DNA of 64,000 nucleotides from an uncultured Muribaculaceae bacterium. GTDB lineage: Bacteria; Bacteroidota; Bacteroidia; Bacteroidales; Muribaculaceae. The stretch is taken from positions 47,509-111,508 of the forward strand of contig CAJTMM010000002.1 in assembly GCA_910577465.1 (NCBI GenBank). The letters run 5' to 3'. The notes under the pieces were generated by a model that made no database searches, had not been told where the DNA came from, and saw only the letters and a program-made list of their open reading frames with translations. The number at the start of each line of letters is the position of its first letter. The first letter of the stretch is position 1. Both the position numbers and the translations under genes were made by a program. This document shows positions 1 to 9,495 of this stretch, in pieces.

Positions 1-120
1 ATATCCTGCCACAGGCCAAAGCCAATAGGCGAATCCACATAGAACCATCAGAATCCCTACTACGAGTACAATCCACCAATAACGGGATTTGCCCCAATAA
101 TTTAATTTGTTAGTTTTCAT
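1..120 (-). CDS. HdeD/DUF308-like membrane protein (N-terminal 40 residues only)
   Basis: Only the first 40 codons are inside the window; the gene runs off the left edge. The start is the ATG at 118-120 on the minus strand, and the peptide begins MKTNKLNYWGKSRYWWIVLV. A charged, aromatic-rich N-terminus leads straight into a hydrophobic segment (about residues 15-35) ending in a WLWPVAGY-like stretch. Alternating W/G/P-rich hydrophobic segments of this kind are typical of the small multi-pass HdeD/DUF308 family, some of whose members are linked to acid resistance. The family call rests on one transmembrane segment and is tentative; any small membrane protein could begin this way. It is divergent from mutS2. 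Confidence 0.45.
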   Translation of the reverse strand, partial: MKTNKLNYWGKSRYWWIVLVVGILMVLCGFAYWLWPVAGY

Positions 121-204
121 AATGATATATATTAGTTAAAACATTATTCAATCGTTTAAATCTATAACACGGGATTAACAAATTTTGTTGAACGGAAATG
201 CTTA

Positions 205-237
205 TTTGTATTGTGCGATTTCTTTTGTGTAACTTTG
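205..237 (+). promoter_or_regulatory. Bacteroidetes-type promoter of mutS2
   Basis: A -33 element TTTG (205-208) is followed after 21 bp by a perfect -7 element TAACTTTG (230-237). Transcription should begin near 243, giving a leader of about 38 nt before the mutS2 ATG at 281. Confidence 0.7.
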
Positions 238-280
238 TGGTCTTAAAACAATAGTAATCCGTAGAGCTACAACATATCCG

Positions 281-2737
281 ATGATATATCCTGAAAGTTT
301 TGAGCGAAAAATCGGTTTTGTATCGGTCAGGGACAGTATTGCCCGTAATTGTGTGTCACCGCTTGGGGTGGCAATGATTGACGAGATGTCGTTCATGACC
401 GATTTTCCCAGTATAGAGAATGAATTGCATGCCACTGCAGAGATGTTGGCAATCGTGTGCGGTGATGAAGATGTGCCGTTGCAGAACGTGCATGATGTGA
501 CTGTACAATTGAAAAGCATCTCCGTACCCGGAACATTTTTGCCGGCTCCGGAACTTGTGGCTGTGCGAAAGTCTCTGTTTGCCATGGGTGAGGTGCGCGA
601 GTTCTTTGTGGCTGCCGATGATGAGAACGAGCAGGTGCGCTACCCATATATGAGGTGTGTGGTGAAAGAGCTGTTCACATTCGGTGATTGTGTGTCGGCT
701 ATCGATCGTGTCATTGATAAATATGGCAATGTAAAAGATAGCGCATCGCCGGAGCTTGCAGAGATACGCCGTCAGTTATTGTCCATGTCAGGCACCGTCA
801 ATGCGGCTATGCGCAGGGTTATGGCACGTTCGGTCAAGGATGGTATTTTGGAGCAGGATGCCGCACCAACCATGCGCGACGGCCGGCTAGTGATACCGGT
901 TGCCCCAATGAACAAACGCCGTATCAACGGTATTGTGCACGATGAATCGGCATCAGGTAAGACCGTATTCATTGAGCCGGCAGAAGTGGTGGAGGCCAAC
1001 AATAGGATACGGGAGTTGCAGATGGAAGAGCGTCGTGAAATAACGCGCATCTTGATAGAGGTGGCATCGGTATTGCGCCCTCATGTTCATGATATGTTGG
1101 CGAGTTGCGAGATTCTCGGACGTGTCGATTTTATCCATGCCAAAGGTATGTATGCCCGGGATATCGATGCTCATTTGCCATCTTTGAGCGACATGCCGGA
1201 GATGGAATGGTATCACGCATGCCATCCCGGGCTGCTTGCGTCATTGCAAAAGCAGAACAAGGATATAGTGCCGTTGGATATCACCTTGACTTCTAAAGAC
1301 AGAATTCTCGTGATATCCGGCCCAAATGCAGGGGGGAAATCCGTGTGCCTGAAAACCGTGGGTATAGTCCAATATATGCTTCAGTGCGGAGTATTGCCCC
1401 CGTTGTATGAAAATTCACACTGTGGTGTGTTCGGTGATATATTTGTGGATATAGGTGATGACCAATCTCTGGAAGATGATTTGAGTACATATAGTTCGCA
1501 TTTACGTAATATGCGCTTGTTTCTTCAGCGCGGCCGTAATGATTCGTTGCTGTTGATTGACGAGTTTGGCGGCGGTACAGAGCCGCAAATAGGTGGCGCG
1601 TTGGCGCAGGCCATTCTAAAGCAACTGAATGCTAAGGGTATGTGGGGTGTGATAACGACTCATTACCAGAATCTGAAACATTTTGCGGAGGATACCCCGG
1701 GACTGATTAATGGTTCGATGTTGTATGACCGTCATCTGATGCAACCCTTATTCCGGCTTTCGATTGGAAATCCGGGAAGTTCGTTTGCCGTAGAGATTGC
1801 CCGCAAGATAGGTTTGCCGCAAGAGATTATTGACGATGCCGAGGAAATCGTGGGCAGTGATTACATAAATATGGATAAGTATCTTCTAGATATAGCGCGC
1901 GACCGCAGGTATTGGGAGAATAAGCGAATGTCTATAAGGCAAAAAGAGAAAAAACTTGAACAGACGCTTGAACGATACGAGGAGGATGCTGAAGAGTTGC
2001 GTATGCGACGGAAAGAGATATTGTTGGAAGCCAAAGATGAGGCGAAACGCATAATCGAAGGTTCAAATGCCGTCATAGAGCGCACTATTCACGAGATACG
2101 TCGGGCGCAGGCTGATAAAGAACGTACGCTTGAAGCAAGAAAGAAGCTCAATGAACAAAAACAAAATCTAGTGTCGGATAAGAAGAGTAAAAATGCAATT
2201 CTTGACAAAGCTCCGAAGCGTAGAAGAAAACAGGATTCCGGACCGGAAAAGTCACCTTCAAATGCTTCGCCTATCGTTGTAGGTGATACCGTGAAGTTGG
2301 ACGGCGAGGGTCTCCCTGGAAAAGTGCTTGAGATTCAGGGTCGTAATGCCATAGTGGTATTCGGAATGCTTAAGACAACCGTGAAAACCGATCGACTTAA
2401 GAAAACCATGGCTAAAATAGACAGCGGTGCTAAGAAGGCGGCATCATTTGTGAGCGCTTCTACCTCCAATGATATGCGTGAGCGGCAGCTGAACTTCAAG
2501 CAGGATATCGATGTGCGCGGCATGAGAGTGGATGAGGCCTTGCAGGCGGTGACGTATTTCATTGACGATGCGGTGCAGTTCAGCGCCGAGCGCGTCAGGA
2601 TACTGCATGGCACAGGTACGGGGGCGTTGCGTCAGTCCATCAGGCAGTATCTCGATACGGTGAGGGGCGTCAGGTCGTATCGCGATGAACATGTGCAATT
2701 CGGTGGAGCCGGTATTACGGTCGTGGAGTTAGAATAA
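281..2737 (+). CDS. mutS2: MutS2 family protein with C-terminal Smr domain
   Basis: MutS2 proteins are MutS-like ATPases without the mismatch-recognition domain. In various bacteria they suppress recombination or rescue collided ribosomes through the Smr nuclease domain. This 818-residue protein has full family length. An N-terminal core/lever region precedes the ATPase, whose Walker A motif GPNAGGKS lies near residue 347, followed by a DDQSLEDDLSTYSSH-like signature and Walker B LLIDEFGGGTEP. A long charged coiled coil (about residues 535-640) leads to a linker and the Smr domain (about 740-818), with the DVRGMR and HGTGTGALR motifs. The start is the only ATG that fits the promoter at 205-237. 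The 3' end overlaps the convergent feoAB gene by 9 bp. Whether it acts on DNA or on ribosomes cannot be told from sequence. Confidence 0.95.
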   Translation: MIYPESFERKIGFVSVRDSIARNCVSPLGVAMIDEMSFMTDFPSIENELHATAEMLAIVCGDEDVPLQNVHDVTVQLKSISVPGTFLPAPELVAVRKSLFAMGEVREFFVAADDENEQVRYPYMRCVVKELFTFGDCVSAIDRVIDKYGNVKDSASPELAEIRRQLLSMSGTVNAAMRRVMARSVKDGILEQDAAPTMRDGRLVIPVAPMNKRRINGIVHDESASGKTVFIEPAEVVEANNRIRELQMEERREITRILIEVASVLRPHVHDMLASCEILGRVDFIHAKGMYARDIDAHLPSLSDMPEMEWYHACHPGLLASLQKQNKDIVPLDITLTSKDRILVISGPNAGGKSVCLKTVGIVQYMLQCGVLPPLYENSHCGVFGDIFVDIGDDQSLEDDLSTYSSHLRNMRLFLQRGRNDSLLLIDEFGGGTEPQIGGALAQAILKQLNAKGMWGVITTHYQNLKHFAEDTPGLINGSMLYDRHLMQPLFRLSIGNPGSSFAVEIARKIGLPQEIIDDAEEIVGSDYINMDKYLLDIARDRRYWENKRMSIRQKEKKLEQTLERYEEDAEELRMRRKEILLEAKDEAKRIIEGSNAVIERTIHEIRRAQADKERTLEARKKLNEQKQNLVSDKKSKNAILDKAPKRRRKQDSGPEKSPSNASPIVVGDTVKLDGEGLPGKVLEIQGRNAIVVFGMLKTTVKTDRLKKTMAKIDSGAKKAASFVSASTSNDMRERQLNFKQDIDVRGMRVDEALQAVTYFIDDAVQFSAERVRILHGTGTGALRQSIRQYLDTVRGVRSYRDEHVQFGGAGITVVELE

Positions 2738-5131
2738 AAGGGCTATCTGATAGGCTCCAAATGCTACGAGCCACGCCACGACTGTATTGTAAATCACAGA
2801 GAATACACCGTATTGCCATTTTCCGGTTTCTTTCACTATGGCAACTATAGTAGCCGTGCATGGACAGTACAATAGGATGAATATCATGAAGCTTATTGCC
2901 GCGGCGGCAGTAAAGTCCGGTTGTCCCGTAACGGGATTGGCGGTTGTTATTCGGGCAGAAAGTGAGGAATTGTCTATATCTTCATTTCCGGTGTAAAGAA
3001 CGCCGAGTGTTGATACCACAATCTCTTTTGCCGGAACTCCTGCGAGTGCCGCCACAGATGCTCTCCAATGAAATCCGAGGGGTTCCATTATGGGATTGAC
3101 AGCTTTACCCATCATCTCAAGGTAGGAATCGGAGGATGTGTCAATGCTTGAATCAGTAATGGAGTTTTCAATGGGCGCATGTGCGCTGGCACTATCAGAG
3201 TCGTGTCTGGGGAAATAATTAAGCGCCCATACCACCACGCTTGCAACGAGTATAATTCCGCCCATTTTTTTAAGGTATTGTTCACCCTTTCCCCACATGT
3301 GGCGTAGTGAAGCCTTCAAAGTGGGTATGCGGTAGGGGGGCAGCTCCATTACGAACGGTGTCTCGTCGCGTTTGAAATAGAATTTCCGAAGTAATTTTGC
3401 GGTAGCCATAGCCACCAATATCCCTAAGACATATATCCCGAGGAATACCAGTGCAGCGTGCTTGGCGAAGAATGTGCCCACAAGCAGTACGTATATGGGT
3501 ACACGTGCCGAGCATGACATAAACGGATTAATGAGTATCGTTATCATACGGCTGCTATGGCTTTCGATGCTTCTGCTCGACATTATAGCAGGTACGTTGC
3601 AACCGAACCCCATTATCAACGGAATGAACGATTTTCCGTGTAGCCCTATGCGGTGCATGAGTTTGTCCATGATGAATGCAGCGCGAGCCATGTATCCTGA
3701 ATCTTCCATAAATGATATGCAGAAGTATAGTATCAGAATCTGAGGGAGAAATACAATAACTCCACCTACGCCGCCTATAATGCCATCGGCAATCAAATCT
3801 TTCAAAGGTCCATCGGGCATATATTTCTGAACCATTGAACTTATCCATCCAACAATTCCCTCAATCCAGTCCATAGGGTATGACCCTATTTCAAATGTTG
3901 CCCAGAAAACTACAAACATTATGGTGAGGAATATTGGGAATCCAAATAGTTTGTTAGTTACGAAAGCATCGATTATGCGGGTATTGTTGTTAGTGTCGCG
4001 TTCGCCCTTGACCAATGTTTCAGCAAGAGCACCTGCTATGAATCCATATTTTTCATTGGCTATAGCTGATGGGGTATCATCATTGCGGATTTGCTCGATA
4101 TGCCGGGATTCCTCGTCGCGGGTCTGTATCAGTCGTTGTGCGTCGGGACTGTCGGAGATGAGTTGTTCGACTTCCTTATCGCGTTCGAGCAATTTTATAG
4201 CAAGATATCGAGGTGAAAAATGGCGTCCGACATATCCGTCGTTTTTGAGCATATCTTTTAGAATGGTGACGCTACGCTCGATGTCGGCGCCAAGGTTGAC
4301 GTGGACGTGACGCACGGAGTTGTGGCGGTCCTCATATACTGCAATGACTGTGTCGAATAGTTTGTCAATCCCTTGTCCGGAGCGTGATACGGTGGGAACT
4401 ATCGGCACACCAATCATTTCTCCGAGAAGCTTATAATCAAGCTTGTCGCCTAAATGTTTGAGTTCGTCATACATATTAAGAGCTATGACCATGCTTCGGT
4501 CCATATCTATTAGCTCGGTTGTAAGGTAGAGGTTGCGCTCAAGGTTCGATGCCACAACGACGTTGATGATTACATCAGGGGTCTCATCCTTAAGGTATCG
4601 CCTTACGTACAGTTCCTCGGGAGAGTATGAGTCGAGCGAGTATGTGCCGGGGAGATCCACGATATTGAATGTATAGCCATTGTGGTTGAATATGCCTTTT
4701 TTTGCATCGACGGTGACGCCGCTGTAGTTTCCGACGTGTTCGTGGGCACCGGATGCGATATTAAACAGAGATGTTTTGCCGCAATTGGGATTGCCGATTA
4801 ATGCTACATTTATAGTTTTACGGTGAGTATTATATTCTGTTGCTGCGTCGCGTATTTCATGGAGGGTATTGGTATGACTTGTTGAATCGGAATGGTGGTT
4901 TTGAGGCTGCATCGGTAAAACCTCGATTAGGTGCGCTTCTGAACGACGAAGAGAGACTTCGTAATCCATAATGCTGTATTTTATAGGGTCGCGTAGCGGG
5001 GCGTGAAGCAGTACATCAACCTCGCGTCCCTTTACGAATCCCATCTCAAGCAGCCGTTTGCGAAACGCTCCGTGCCCCAATATCTTTACTATAATGGCCT
5101 TTTCGCCGGTTGTAAGTTCATCAAGTCTCAT
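2729..5131 (-). CDS. feoB: Fused FeoA-FeoB ferrous iron transporter
   Basis: Imports Fe2+ across the inner membrane. Residues 1-72 form a complete FeoA SH3-like domain (ending in SLRRSEAHLIEVLP). A polar linker (about 75-105) joins it to FeoB. The FeoB G domain shows G1 GNPNCGKTS (113-121), G3 DLPG (159-162) and G4 NMYD (219-222). The membrane part starts near residue 395 and carries the two Gate motifs, with NPFMSCSARVPIY and, near the C-terminus, LLYCPCTATIVAI. FeoA-FeoB fusions are common in Bacteroidetes, where the two proteins otherwise come from adjacent genes. A serine- and aspartate-rich periplasmic insertion lies around residues 648-675. No FeoC or Fur-box-like site is evident. It is convergent with mutS2 and overlaps it by 9 bp, so neither gene has room for its own terminator. 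Confidence 0.96.
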   Translation of the reverse strand: MRLDELTTGEKAIIVKILGHGAFRKRLLEMGFVKGREVDVLLHAPLRDPIKYSIMDYEVSLRRSEAHLIEVLPMQPQNHHSDSTSHTNTLHEIRDAATEYNTHRKTINVALIGNPNCGKTSLFNIASGAHEHVGNYSGVTVDAKKGIFNHNGYTFNIVDLPGTYSLDSYSPEELYVRRYLKDETPDVIINVVVASNLERNLYLTTELIDMDRSMVIALNMYDELKHLGDKLDYKLLGEMIGVPIVPTVSRSGQGIDKLFDTVIAVYEDRHNSVRHVHVNLGADIERSVTILKDMLKNDGYVGRHFSPRYLAIKLLERDKEVEQLISDSPDAQRLIQTRDEESRHIEQIRNDDTPSAIANEKYGFIAGALAETLVKGERDTNNNTRIIDAFVTNKLFGFPIFLTIMFVVFWATFEIGSYPMDWIEGIVGWISSMVQKYMPDGPLKDLIADGIIGGVGGVIVFLPQILILYFCISFMEDSGYMARAAFIMDKLMHRIGLHGKSFIPLIMGFGCNVPAIMSSRSIESHSSRMITILINPFMSCSARVPIYVLLVGTFFAKHAALVFLGIYVLGILVAMATAKLLRKFYFKRDETPFVMELPPYRIPTLKASLRHMWGKGEQYLKKMGGIILVASVVVWALNYFPRHDSDSASAHAPIENSITDSSIDTSSDSYLEMMGKAVNPIMEPLGFHWRASVAALAGVPAKEIVVSTLGVLYTGNEDIDNSSLSARITTANPVTGQPDFTAAAAISFMIFILLYCPCTATIVAIVKETGKWQYGVFSVIYNTVVAWLVAFGAYQIALLF

Positions 5132-5151
5132 ACTCTTGTTTTTTCACGAGA

Positions 5152-5182
5152 CAAAGTTCAGAAATTTCGCATTAAAAACAAA
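5152..5182 (-). promoter_or_regulatory. Probable promoter of feoAB
   Basis: On the minus strand a TTTG (-33, 5179-5182) is separated by 19 bp from GAACTTTG (5152-5159), a one-mismatch match to TAnnTTTG. The predicted transcript starts near 5146, about 15 nt before the feoAB ATG. Confidence 0.5.
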
Positions 5183-5257
5183 GGTTTATTTAGAATTAAT
5201 TTAAATAAAAAGCTTTGTGGATGAGGAGATGGTTGTAGGGCTACCTATCTAAATTTG

Positions 5258-7219
5258 TCACTCGCGTGCTGCAATGAATGCAGTGCGGGGAGTTACTGTT
5301 ATGTCACCGCCGTTTATCCGAGAGATTCCGGAAGCATCTATGACGCCATCTCGTGCGATGATAAGCCATGTCGATTGAGGGAGTTTTGTGTTGTAGTTGT
5401 CATCGCTTCCGTTGAATATAATTCTAATCTCTTGCCAACGGTCGCCATTAGCATGGTTGATTATACTGTATGCGATGATGTTAGGTGTGGTGATATGGTC
5501 GAACCTGATGTTCCGGGCTATTTCTTCGGCAGAGGTCATTCTAAAAGCAGGATGCTCTTTCCTAAGACGAATCAATTCCCGGTAATAATGGAATAAATCG
5601 ATATATCCGTCCTTATGGGTCCAGTCTATGGCGTTGATATTATCTGGAGAATTGTAGCTATTGTGCACGCCCTTTTTGCTTCGGAATATTTCCTCACCGG
5701 CAAGCATGAACGGAGTGCCTTGCGATGTGAATATTATGGTTTGTGCTAATTTTGCCGCTTTCAAATGCTCGTCGGTGGTATATTCCGGCATTGAAGCGGT
5801 AAGTTTGTCAGTAAGACATAGGTTGTCGTGGCATGACACGTAGTTTATGATTTGCGTAGGGGACGATGCGTATGGGAATCTTGATTTATTGCCTTTGGAA
5901 AAGTCTACCTGTGGGTGTGCGGTTGACGCAACAATACCAATCTTAGCGGCTTCCTCCAGTCCCGGTTTGCCGGTAGCGAAACCCCTGTCGGGCGCATAGC
6001 TGAAATCCCCCTTTATGGCATCGCGTAAGTCATCGCTGAATACAGCGATGTCCGGCATTTGTGACACATTTTCTTTCAAGGCTTGTCTTTGGCGGGGTAG
6101 GGTGGATTCTGACGCGGTCCATCCCTCTCCGTATATGAAGCAGCATGGATTTATTTCCTTTAATGCCGCAGCCGCCTGGTTCATTGTGTCGATATCGTGT
6201 ATTGCCATCAGGTCAAAACGGAATCCATCAATGTGGTATTCGGAAGCCCAGTATTTGATGGAGTTTATTATGAAGTCTCTCATCTGTGCTCGTTCGGAAG
6301 CGGTCTCATTGCCACAGGACGATGCGTTGCTGTAGGAGCCATCCTGAAGATGCCGGTAATAGTACCCCGGGGCGGTCAATGAAAAATTGGAATTGTCACA
6401 GCCGGAGGTGTGATTGTATGCAACGTCCATTATCACGCCTATGCCGGCTTGGTGAAGCGCGTATATCATCTCCTTCATTTCCCTTATGCGTGTTGCCGGC
6501 GTTGTGGCGTCGGTGGAATAAGACCCCTCGGGCAGATTAAAATTGACTGGGGCATATCCCCAATTGTATTGAGCTTGGTTGGGTGTCGATTCGTCAATGC
6601 TATCGAAGTCATACATGGGCATGATATGTACATGGGTTATGCCCAATTCTATTAAATGGTCAATTCCGGTAGGATGTCCGGATGGCGTGCGTGTGCCGGT
6701 TTCGGTTAGGGCAAGGAACTTTCCTTTGTGGTGCATTCCCGACGACGGATGCATGGAAATATCACGAAGATGTAGCTCGTAGATTATTGCATCGGTTAGG
6801 GACTTTAGGTTCGGACCTTTGTCCTTATCCCAGCCCTGTGGATTGGTTTCGGAGAGGTCTATTATCGCTGCGCGGTGACCATTGACACCTGCGGCTTTAG
6901 CCCATATCCCGGGTGATTCGTTTAGCCAATGTCCCTGATGCTTAATTTGAAATGTATAGAATCTGCCACATAAGTTGCGTGGCACGGTTGCGGTCAGTGT
7001 ACCACCTATATCGTGCTGCATATCGAGTGTTTCGATAGGCCGGGAATCAAAATCGGTTTCATAGATGTTAACCTGCGCTTGTTGGGCTTCCGGTGACCAT
7101 AATCGGAATGTTGTCACCGTGTCGGTGATTGTGAGCTCTGGGCTGTTGATGAGATTGGAGTGAGTAGGGGAGATGTCGTATGTTTTTTCGGTATAGGAGG
7201 GGTGTTCTAAGTGGTGCAT
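5258..7219 (-). CDS. pulA: Type I pullulanase (GH13, CBM48)
   Basis: Debranching enzyme that hydrolyses alpha-1,6 links of glycogen, pullulan or starch limit dextrins. An N-terminal CBM48-like domain (about residues 20-125, TTFRLWSPEAQQAQVNIYET) precedes a GH13 barrel with DVAYNHT (region I), GFRFDLMAIHD (region II, with the Asp nucleophile), YGEGW (region III, acid Glu) and YVSCHDN (region IV). The type I signature normally reads YNWGYDP; here it is YNWGYAP, an Asp-to-Ala change, while the following PEGSYS is intact. No signal peptide is seen, so it is probably cytosolic and serves internal glycogen. The frame extends upstream to a TTG at 7231, but the ATG at 7219 gives a normal 13-bp gap to the preceding gene and is preferred. 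The same promoter probably serves the 103-residue gene just upstream. Confidence 0.93.
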   Translation of the reverse strand: MHHLEHPSYTEKTYDISPTHSNLINSPELTITDTVTTFRLWSPEAQQAQVNIYETDFDSRPIETLDMQHDIGGTLTATVPRNLCGRFYTFQIKHQGHWLNESPGIWAKAAGVNGHRAAIIDLSETNPQGWDKDKGPNLKSLTDAIIYELHLRDISMHPSSGMHHKGKFLALTETGTRTPSGHPTGIDHLIELGITHVHIMPMYDFDSIDESTPNQAQYNWGYAPVNFNLPEGSYSTDATTPATRIREMKEMIYALHQAGIGVIMDVAYNHTSGCDNSNFSLTAPGYYYRHLQDGSYSNASSCGNETASERAQMRDFIINSIKYWASEYHIDGFRFDLMAIHDIDTMNQAAAALKEINPCCFIYGEGWTASESTLPRQRQALKENVSQMPDIAVFSDDLRDAIKGDFSYAPDRGFATGKPGLEEAAKIGIVASTAHPQVDFSKGNKSRFPYASSPTQIINYVSCHDNLCLTDKLTASMPEYTTDEHLKAAKLAQTIIFTSQGTPFMLAGEEIFRSKKGVHNSYNSPDNINAIDWTHKDGYIDLFHYYRELIRLRKEHPAFRMTSAEEIARNIRFDHITTPNIIAYSIINHANGDRWQEIRIIFNGSDDNYNTKLPQSTWLIIARDGVIDASGISRINGGDITVTPRTAFIAARE

Positions 7220-7232
7220 ATTAGTTGCCAAA

Positions 7233-7544
7233 TCAGCTCAGGGCTATTTTCTTTGACCACTTTTCGCACTTTATGATATAACATCCTTGTGGCAATTCCA
7301 CAGTGGCTGTAGCTCCGTTGGACAAAGTGACGCGCTTAATTAGTTGTCCGGTTATAGAATAAATGTGAAAATTGTATGTCTGTATACCGTGAGTTTTTAA
7401 TACTATGGCACCGTGTCGTATGTCTACGGTAGGGGCGTCGGACTGTTCAATGGCATCGGGCATTATGGATTGAGCTGCCACTCTAATAGGAGCGGCGCTT
7501 AAAATTGCGCATAATGCAAATATGTAGATAGTCCGTCTCGTCAT
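7233..7544 (-). CDS. Small secreted protein resembling a T9SS sorting-tail domain
   Basis: A 103-residue protein made of a Sec signal peptide (residues 1-24, cleavage likely after VAAQ), a short linker, and a small beta-rich domain with FHIYSITGQLIKRVTLSNG and a final PQGCYIIKCEKWSKKIALS. This matches the pattern of type IX secretion C-terminal (Por-type) sorting domains, with the G-Q/L motif and a K-x-x-x-LS end, normally found at the end of large secreted proteins. Here almost nothing precedes the tail, so the cargo is missing or the tail-like fold has another use. It lies first in the predicted pulA transcript, 13 bp upstream of the chosen pulA start. It is not obviously degraded: the frame is intact and has its own promoter. 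Function unknown. Confidence 0.75.
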   Translation of the reverse strand: MTRRTIYIFALCAILSAAPIRVAAQSIMPDAIEQSDAPTVDIRHGAIVLKTHGIQTYNFHIYSITGQLIKRVTLSNGATATVELPQGCYIIKCEKWSKKIALS

Positions 7545-7555
7545 GATAATTTATG

Positions 7556-7586
7556 CAAAAATAGTTGTTGGTATGCAATAATGCAA
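7556..7586 (-). promoter_or_regulatory. Promoter of the tail-domain protein/pulA operon
   Basis: Minus strand -33 TTG (7584-7586), 20-bp spacer, and -7 TATTTTTG (7556-7563). The start of transcription would fall only a few bases from the ATG at 7544, giving a very short leader. Confidence 0.6.
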
Positions 7587-7771
7587 TATAAATGCCGTTG
7601 TCATTTCCGGTTTTAACGTATTTTAAATCGTTGACATATTCCCGAAGGAATTATTTGCCAGTGGTGCTTTTTCGTGTACAAGACCGCACACCAAAGGTGA
7701 AAACGGTGTTAAGTAGATGAAACACTTTGCAATAATTGCTAAGATAATTATGCTTTTAGCGAAAAAAATAG

Positions 7772-7779
7772 TAACTTTG
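7772..7779 (+). promoter_or_regulatory. -7 element upstream of glycogen synthase
   Basis: TAACTTTG perfectly matches the Bacteroidetes -7 consensus 28 bp before the ATG at 7808. No convincing -33 TTTG is seen at the usual distance, so the promoter may depend on an activator. Confidence 0.5.
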
Positions 7780-7807
7780 CGCGCAAATTAAATCTGACAG
7801 CGATTTT

Positions 7808-9466
7808 ATGACAGAAAACATAGTGGGCGTAGATTTACTGATTGAAACCTCGTGGGAGGTATGTAATAAAGTAGGCGGTATCTATACCGTGTTGTCAACC
7901 AAGGCTAAAACACTGCATAGGTTATACAAGGATAAATTGATATTTATTGGTCCTGATGTATGGTCGGAGGATAATCCCTCTCCATATTTTGTGGAGTCAA
8001 CCTCGGTGTTGAAGGCGTGGAAGGAGAAATCAGAGTTCCCCGAAGGGGTTAGCGTTAGGGTTGGCCGGTGGAATATACCGGGCAAGCCCATAGCCATATT
8101 GGTCAAGTTCGACGGTATGTATGCTGTGAAAGATGATTTCTATGGAAAGATGTGGAATCTGTATGGTGTGGATTCGCTCCATGCCTATGGAGACTATGAC
8201 GAGGCATGTGCATTTTCACACGCGGCAGGTATAGTGATAGAGAGCCTGTATGCTTATTATAAGGGTAAAGATAAGACTGTCGTGGCTCATTTTGATGAGT
8301 GGACCACCGGTATGGGGCTTTTATATGTGAAGTCAGTGTTGCCCAAGGTAGCCACTATATTTACAACGCATGCCACCAGTATAGGTCGTAGTATATGCGG
8401 TAATGGTAAGCCGTTGTATGATTATATGAAAGGTTACGATGGTGACCAGATGGCCGGCGAATTGAACATGCAATCCAAACATTCATTGGAGAAAGCAGCT
8501 GCGCATCAGGCGGATTGTTTTACAACAGTAAGCGATATCACAGCCGTGGAATGCGAACAATTGTTGGCAAAGAAACCGGATGTGGTTACCCCCAACGGTT
8601 TTGAATCGAATTTCGTTCCATCCAAAAGCAAATTCCAATCTGTGCGAAAGAATGCGCGTAAGTGCATGTTGCAGGTTGCATCGTCGTTGACCGGAAACAA
8701 TTACGATGACGATACTTTCATCGTGGCTACATCCGGCCGTTGTGAATATCGCAACAAAGGTCTTGATGTGTTCCTGGATTCAATGTGCCGTTTGTTGCAG
8801 TTGTCACCATGTAAGAAAGTGCTTGCATTTGTTATGGTACCTGCATGGTGTGATACCGCACGTGCTGACTTGCAAGAGTCCTTAAAGAATAATGCGACTG
8901 TGCGATTGGCTGATCCAGTGATAACGCATAAGATACATAATCCGGATAGTGATGCCGTGTACGGACGTATACATTCCATCGGATTTGATAACGGCTCTGA
9001 CAGTAATGTCAGTGTAATATATGTGCCGTGTTATCTTAATGGAAATGACGGTATTTTCAATAAAGATTACTATGATTTACTTATAGGCATGGATGCGACA
9101 GTGTTTCCATCCTATTATGAACCATGGGGCTATACCCCTCTCGAGAGTGTCGCCTTTGGAGTGCCGACTATAACCACATCTCTTTCAGGCTTCGGTCAAT
9201 GGATACTTAATTCATTTGAAAGCAATTTCGAGTCTTGTGGAGTTACCGTAATCGGTCGTAGCGATGGAAACTATTGTGATGTAGTGGAGAATATAGCCCG
9301 CTCTATCCGATTCCTTGTTTGCTGCGATAAAGAGGTATCGGGCGAAATATCATGTAGCGCGATGGCTACGGCATCATGTGCTTCATGGGATAACTTTGTG
9401 AAATATTATGAAGATTCATTCAGAATAGCAATCTTGAATGAAGAGAAAAGAAATAACAATAACTAA
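7808..9466 (+). CDS. Glycogen synthase, GT3 family
   Basis: Transfers glucose from a nucleotide sugar to the non-reducing ends of glycogen. At 552 residues it resembles the animal/fungal GT3 synthases more than the usual bacterial GT5 GlgA. The N-terminal substrate loop reads WEVCNKVGGIYTVLS (about residues 16-30), and the C-terminal catalytic motif YYEPWGYTPLES has the paired Glu residues (E-x7-E, near residue 440). THATSIGRS and DCFTTVSDIT are also typical of GT3. No arginine-rich regulatory helix of the eukaryotic type is obvious. It lies 29 bp before the phosphorylase, so synthesis and degradation are co-expressed, and is divergent from pullulanase. The nucleotide donor (UDP- or ADP-glucose) cannot be told from the sequence. 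Confidence 0.93.
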   Translation: MTENIVGVDLLIETSWEVCNKVGGIYTVLSTKAKTLHRLYKDKLIFIGPDVWSEDNPSPYFVESTSVLKAWKEKSEFPEGVSVRVGRWNIPGKPIAILVKFDGMYAVKDDFYGKMWNLYGVDSLHAYGDYDEACAFSHAAGIVIESLYAYYKGKDKTVVAHFDEWTTGMGLLYVKSVLPKVATIFTTHATSIGRSICGNGKPLYDYMKGYDGDQMAGELNMQSKHSLEKAAAHQADCFTTVSDITAVECEQLLAKKPDVVTPNGFESNFVPSKSKFQSVRKNARKCMLQVASSLTGNNYDDDTFIVATSGRCEYRNKGLDVFLDSMCRLLQLSPCKKVLAFVMVPAWCDTARADLQESLKNNATVRLADPVITHKIHNPDSDAVYGRIHSIGFDNGSDSNVSVIYVPCYLNGNDGIFNKDYYDLLIGMDATVFPSYYEPWGYTPLESVAFGVPTITTSLSGFGQWILNSFESNFESCGVTVIGRSDGNYCDVVENIARSIRFLVCCDKEVSGEISCSAMATASCASWDNFVKYYEDSFRIAILNEEKRNNNN

Positions 9467-9495
9467 TTAGCAATAAACAAACAACTAAACAAAAT

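Noticed and set aside
177..189. AACAAATTTTGTT palindrome upstream of mutS2
   Set aside because: Short and AT-rich, of a kind expected by chance in AT-rich intergenic DNA; no supporting context.
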